From Frigoribacterium sp. ACAM 257 (GTDB taxonomy: Bacteria; Actinomycetota; Actinomycetes; Actinomycetales; Microbacteriaceae), in assembly GCF_007954365.1 (NCBI RefSeq), contig NZ_VOLO01000002.1, positions 186,001 to 250,000 of the forward strand: 64,000 nt of DNA. Direction: 5' to 3'. Both the position numbers and the translations under genes were made by a program. The notes under the pieces were generated by a model, which was not told the origin of the DNA, made no database searches, and saw only the letters and a list, made by a program, of their open reading frames with translations. Shown one piece after another: positions 62,078 to 64,000 of this stretch; positions within the stretch are counted from its first letter, which is position 1; each line of letters starts with the position of its first letter.

Positions 62078-63556
62078 GTGATCACCTCAGAAACACGGCC
62101 CGCCACCGGGTCGATCCCCGCTGCGTCCTCGCCCGCCGCACCTCCGTCCGCCCGCCGCTGGTGGGTGCTCGTCATCGTCGGGCTCGCGCAGCTCGTCGTC
62201 GTCCTCGACGGCACCATCGTCAACATCGCCCTGCCGCAGGCCCAGGCTGAGCTCGGCCTCTCGGACGAGAACCGCCAGTGGGTCGTCACGGCCTACGCCC
62301 TCGCCTTCGGCGCGCTGCTGCTGCTCGGCGGCCGCATCGCCGACTTCTGGGGCCGCAAGCGCACCTTCATCGTCGGCATGGTCGGCTTCGGGGCCGCGTC
62401 GGCCTTCGGCGGGCTCGTCTCGACCGGCGAGCTGCTCGTCACCGCCCGCGCGCTGCAGGGCGTCTTCGCCGCGCTGCTCGCCCCGGCCGCCCTCGCCGTG
62501 CTCACGACGACCTTCTCGCGCGGTCGCGAGCGCAACACGGCCTTCGCCGTCTTCGGTGCCATCTCGGGTGCGGGCGCGGCCGTCGGCCTCGTGCTCGGCG
62601 GCGTCCTCACGGAGTTCGTCAGCTGGCGCTGGTGCCTCCTCGTCAACGTGCCGATCGTGATCGTCGCGATCGTCGCCGCCGCGCTCGTCGTGCGCGAGAG
62701 CAAGGCCGAGGGCGACAACCGGCTCGACGTGGTCGGCACGGTCGTCGTGGCCCTCGGCCTCGCGTCGCTGGTCTACGGCTTCACCCAGGCGGAGGACGGC
62801 TGGGGCAGCCCCGTCGTCATCGGCTTCATCGCCCTCGGCGCGGGCCTGCTCGCCCTGTTCGTCCTCGTCCAGAAGCGCAGCGACCACCCCCTCCTGCCCC
62901 TCGGCGTGCTCACGAACCGCGTGCGCGGCGGAGCGTTCCTGGTGCAGCTGATCGTCGGCAGCGTCATGATCGGCGCCCTGCTCTACCTGACGTTCCACCT
63001 GCAGATCGTGCTCGGCTTCGGCCCGCTCGAGGCCGGTCTCGCGACGCTGCCCATGACGCTGGTCATCATGGTGATGGCCCCGATCCTGACGAAGCTGCTG
63101 CCGGTGATCGGGCCGCGCCTCCTCATGATCGTCGGGCCGATCGTGGCCGCTGCCGGCCTCTTCTGGCTGTCGTTCATCACGGCCGACGGCGGCTACGCGA
63201 CGCACGTGCTGCCCCCGTTGATCGTCATGGGCGTCGGCCTGGCCGGCATCTTCGTGCCGATGCAGAACCTCGCGCTCGCCGGGGTCGCGCCGCACGAGGC
63301 CGGCGCGGCCAGCGCCACCTCGAACGCGATGATGCAGATCGGCGGCTCGATCGGGCTCGCGGTCTACACGAACCTGTACGCGTCGGCCGTGGCCGGCAGT
63401 GCGGCAGGCGGGCTCGGAGCCCTCGTCGACGGCTACTCGGCGGCGTTCGTCGCGGCCGCGGTGGCCGCGTTCATCGCGGCGCCGATCTCGTTCTTCATGA
63501 TCCGCGGCACGAAGGAGGAGCTGCTCCCGAGCGGCCCCGTGGTGCACCTGGGCTGA
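62078..63556 (+). CDS. MFS drug exporter (DHA2, 14 helices)
   Basis: The protein has 492 residues. The family motif is LVVVLDGTIVNIALPQAQ in helix 1, then GGRIADFWGRKRTF between helices 2 and 3 and AISGAGAAVGLVLGGVL as the antiporter motif C. It exports drugs or toxic compounds by proton antiport. GTG 62078 has AGGAGAA upstream. Expression is probably controlled by the divergent TetR gene. Confidence 0.95.
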   Translation: MITSETRPATGSIPAASSPAAPPSARRWWVLVIVGLAQLVVVLDGTIVNIALPQAQAELGLSDENRQWVVTAYALAFGALLLLGGRIADFWGRKRTFIVGMVGFGAASAFGGLVSTGELLVTARALQGVFAALLAPAALAVLTTTFSRGRERNTAFAVFGAISGAGAAVGLVLGGVLTEFVSWRWCLLVNVPIVIVAIVAAALVVRESKAEGDNRLDVVGTVVVALGLASLVYGFTQAEDGWGSPVVIGFIALGAGLLALFVLVQKRSDHPLLPLGVLTNRVRGGAFLVQLIVGSVMIGALLYLTFHLQIVLGFGPLEAGLATLPMTLVIMVMAPILTKLLPVIGPRLLMIVGPIVAAAGLFWLSFITADGGYATHVLPPLIVMGVGLAGIFVPMQNLALAGVAPHEAGAASATSNAMMQIGGSIGLAVYTNLYASAVAGSAAGGLGALVDGYSAAFVAAAVAAFIAAPISFFMIRGTKEELLPSGPVVHLG

Positions 63557-63570
63557 CGCCCGGGGCTGCT

Positions 63571-63633
63571 GCGCCCCGCGCCCCGCACCCTGCGCCCCGC
63601 GCCCCGCGCCCCGCACCCTGCACCCTGCACCCC
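63571..63633. repeat. Second heptanucleotide repeat (GCGCCCC/GCACCCT), 9 units
   Basis: Nine units of 7 bp, alternating between GCGCCCC and GCACCCT with GCACCCC last, follow the MFS stop. The same period as at 61054 is seen. Confidence 0.8.
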
Positions 63634-63685
63634 GGTGTGGACCATGCACCCCGTCGTTTCGCGGTGCATGGTCCACTCCGGGGTG
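63628..63685. terminator. Long inverted repeat, 23-bp arms with one mismatch
   Basis: Arms 63628-63650 and 63663-63685 match at 22 of 23 positions (inner part GTGGACCATGCACC perfect over 14 bp) around a 12-base loop. It lies between convergent genes, with another hairpin directly after it. Confidence 0.6.
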
Positions 63686-63706
63686 TTTCGTGCTCGGTGC
63701 CCAGAA

Positions 63707-63743
63707 GGAGGTGCGGTGTGCGCCCGGCGGGCACCGCACCTCC
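63707..63743. terminator. Hairpin of the GGAGG family near the right edge
   Basis: GGAGGTGCGGTG pairs perfectly (12 bp) with CACCGCACCTCC. It is the downstream side of both the MFS gene and the minus-strand NDH-2-like gene, so it should end one or both. Confidence 0.65.
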
Positions 63744-63752
63744 TCGGGGGGG

Positions 63753-64000
63753 CTACTCGGCCTTCTCGGTCTGCCACTTCTCGGGGGCGCGGTCGCCGTT
63801 CGGGCGGACCGGGCGCACGTCGCCGACGATCGGGATGGCGCGCTTGCGCAGCGCCCACATGTAGCGGACGAAGAAGTGGGTCAGCGTCGACAGGCGGTTG
63901 CCGTTGCCGAGCAGGCTCGTGATGTGCACGAAGACCCAGAGCAGCCAGGCGACCGGCCCGGTCATCGTGAAGCCGTTCGGCAGCTGCACCACGGCCGCGT
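63753..64000 (-). CDS. NADH dehydrogenase type II-like flavoprotein, C-terminal part (cut by window edge)
   Basis: About 82 codons of the C-terminus are inside the window; the N-terminal part lies beyond 64000. The segment reads AAVVQLPNGFTMTGPVAWLLWVFVHI in part and then NRLSTLTHFFVRY, the membrane-anchoring end of NDH-2 type enzymes, which pass electrons from NADH to quinone. A basic/polar tail follows. The assignment rests on this end alone. Confidence 0.75.
   Translation of the reverse strand, partial: AAVVQLPNGFTMTGPVAWLLWVFVHITSLLGNGNRLSTLTHFFVRYMWALRKRAIPIVGDVRPVRPNGDRAPEKWQTEKAE

Overview
The window is high-GC DNA with gene content and cell-surface features of an actinobacterium, most likely family Microbacteriaceae. 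The clues are mycobacterial-type metal sensors (CmtR- and KmtR-like), three-cysteine actinobacterial arsenate reductases, a sortase signal of the LAxTG type and many GTG starts. The genus cannot be fixed from the sequence alone. No rRNA, tRNA, integrase, transposase or CRISPR array was found.

Positions 1-25.6 kb read as a metal/metalloid resistance island. (a) 1-5.6 kb is a tightly packed minus-strand operon: M23 peptidase, DsbA-like thiol protein, small membrane protein, CopC, CopD, TlpA-like lipoprotein and CcdA, pointing to copper handling and thiol redox outside the membrane. (b) 5.7-10.1 kb holds two CDF exporters with ArsR-family sensors whose metal ligands match KmtR (Ni/Co) and CmtR (Cd/Pb), then an ACR3-like permease divergent from a MerR regulator. 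(c) 10.2-19.1 kb is a large ars cluster: ArsR, FAD/NAD oxidoreductase, ArsO-like monooxygenase, ArsB permease, arsenate reductase, thioredoxin reductase, a second flavoprotein, a cysteine-free ArsR and an HTH-arsenate reductase fusion. (d) 19.1-23.6 kb is a complete pstSCAB phosphate importer ending in an OmpR-type regulator with a degenerate receiver half and a Cys-Cys-x3-Cys cluster. (e) 23.8-24.6 kb holds two more arsenate-reductase-like phosphatases, divergent from pstS. Combining a phosphate importer with arsenate reduction and arsenite export suggests that the cell takes up phosphate selectively while detoxifying arsenate. The DNA sites seen (four CATYGAC-N4 dyads, two GATAGA-N6-TCTAT dyads and a PHO box) hint at how the parts are co-regulated.

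From about 26 kb the content becomes ordinary chromosome: aldo/keto reductase, NERD protein, 3-hydroxyacyl-CoA dehydrogenase with a TetR regulator, and an epoxide hydrolase. Positions 31.1-49.1 kb are one gene for a 6009-residue secreted, cell-wall-anchored protein with about 46 DUF7507/DUF11-like repeats. It is translationally coupled to a small lipoprotein. A decayed HATPase gene, an ABC-2 type exporter, ChrA, a histidine phosphatase, a cupin, several SDR/NAD(P)-binding proteins, an HxlR regulator, an FBP zinc-finger protein, a TetR/MFS efflux pair and the end of a probable NDH-2 gene follow.

The intergenic DNA of the right half is rich in long perfect hairpins and 7-bp, 17-bp and 41-bp tandem repeats. 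All motif and repeat statements come from reading the sequence by eye; no database search or alignment was run.
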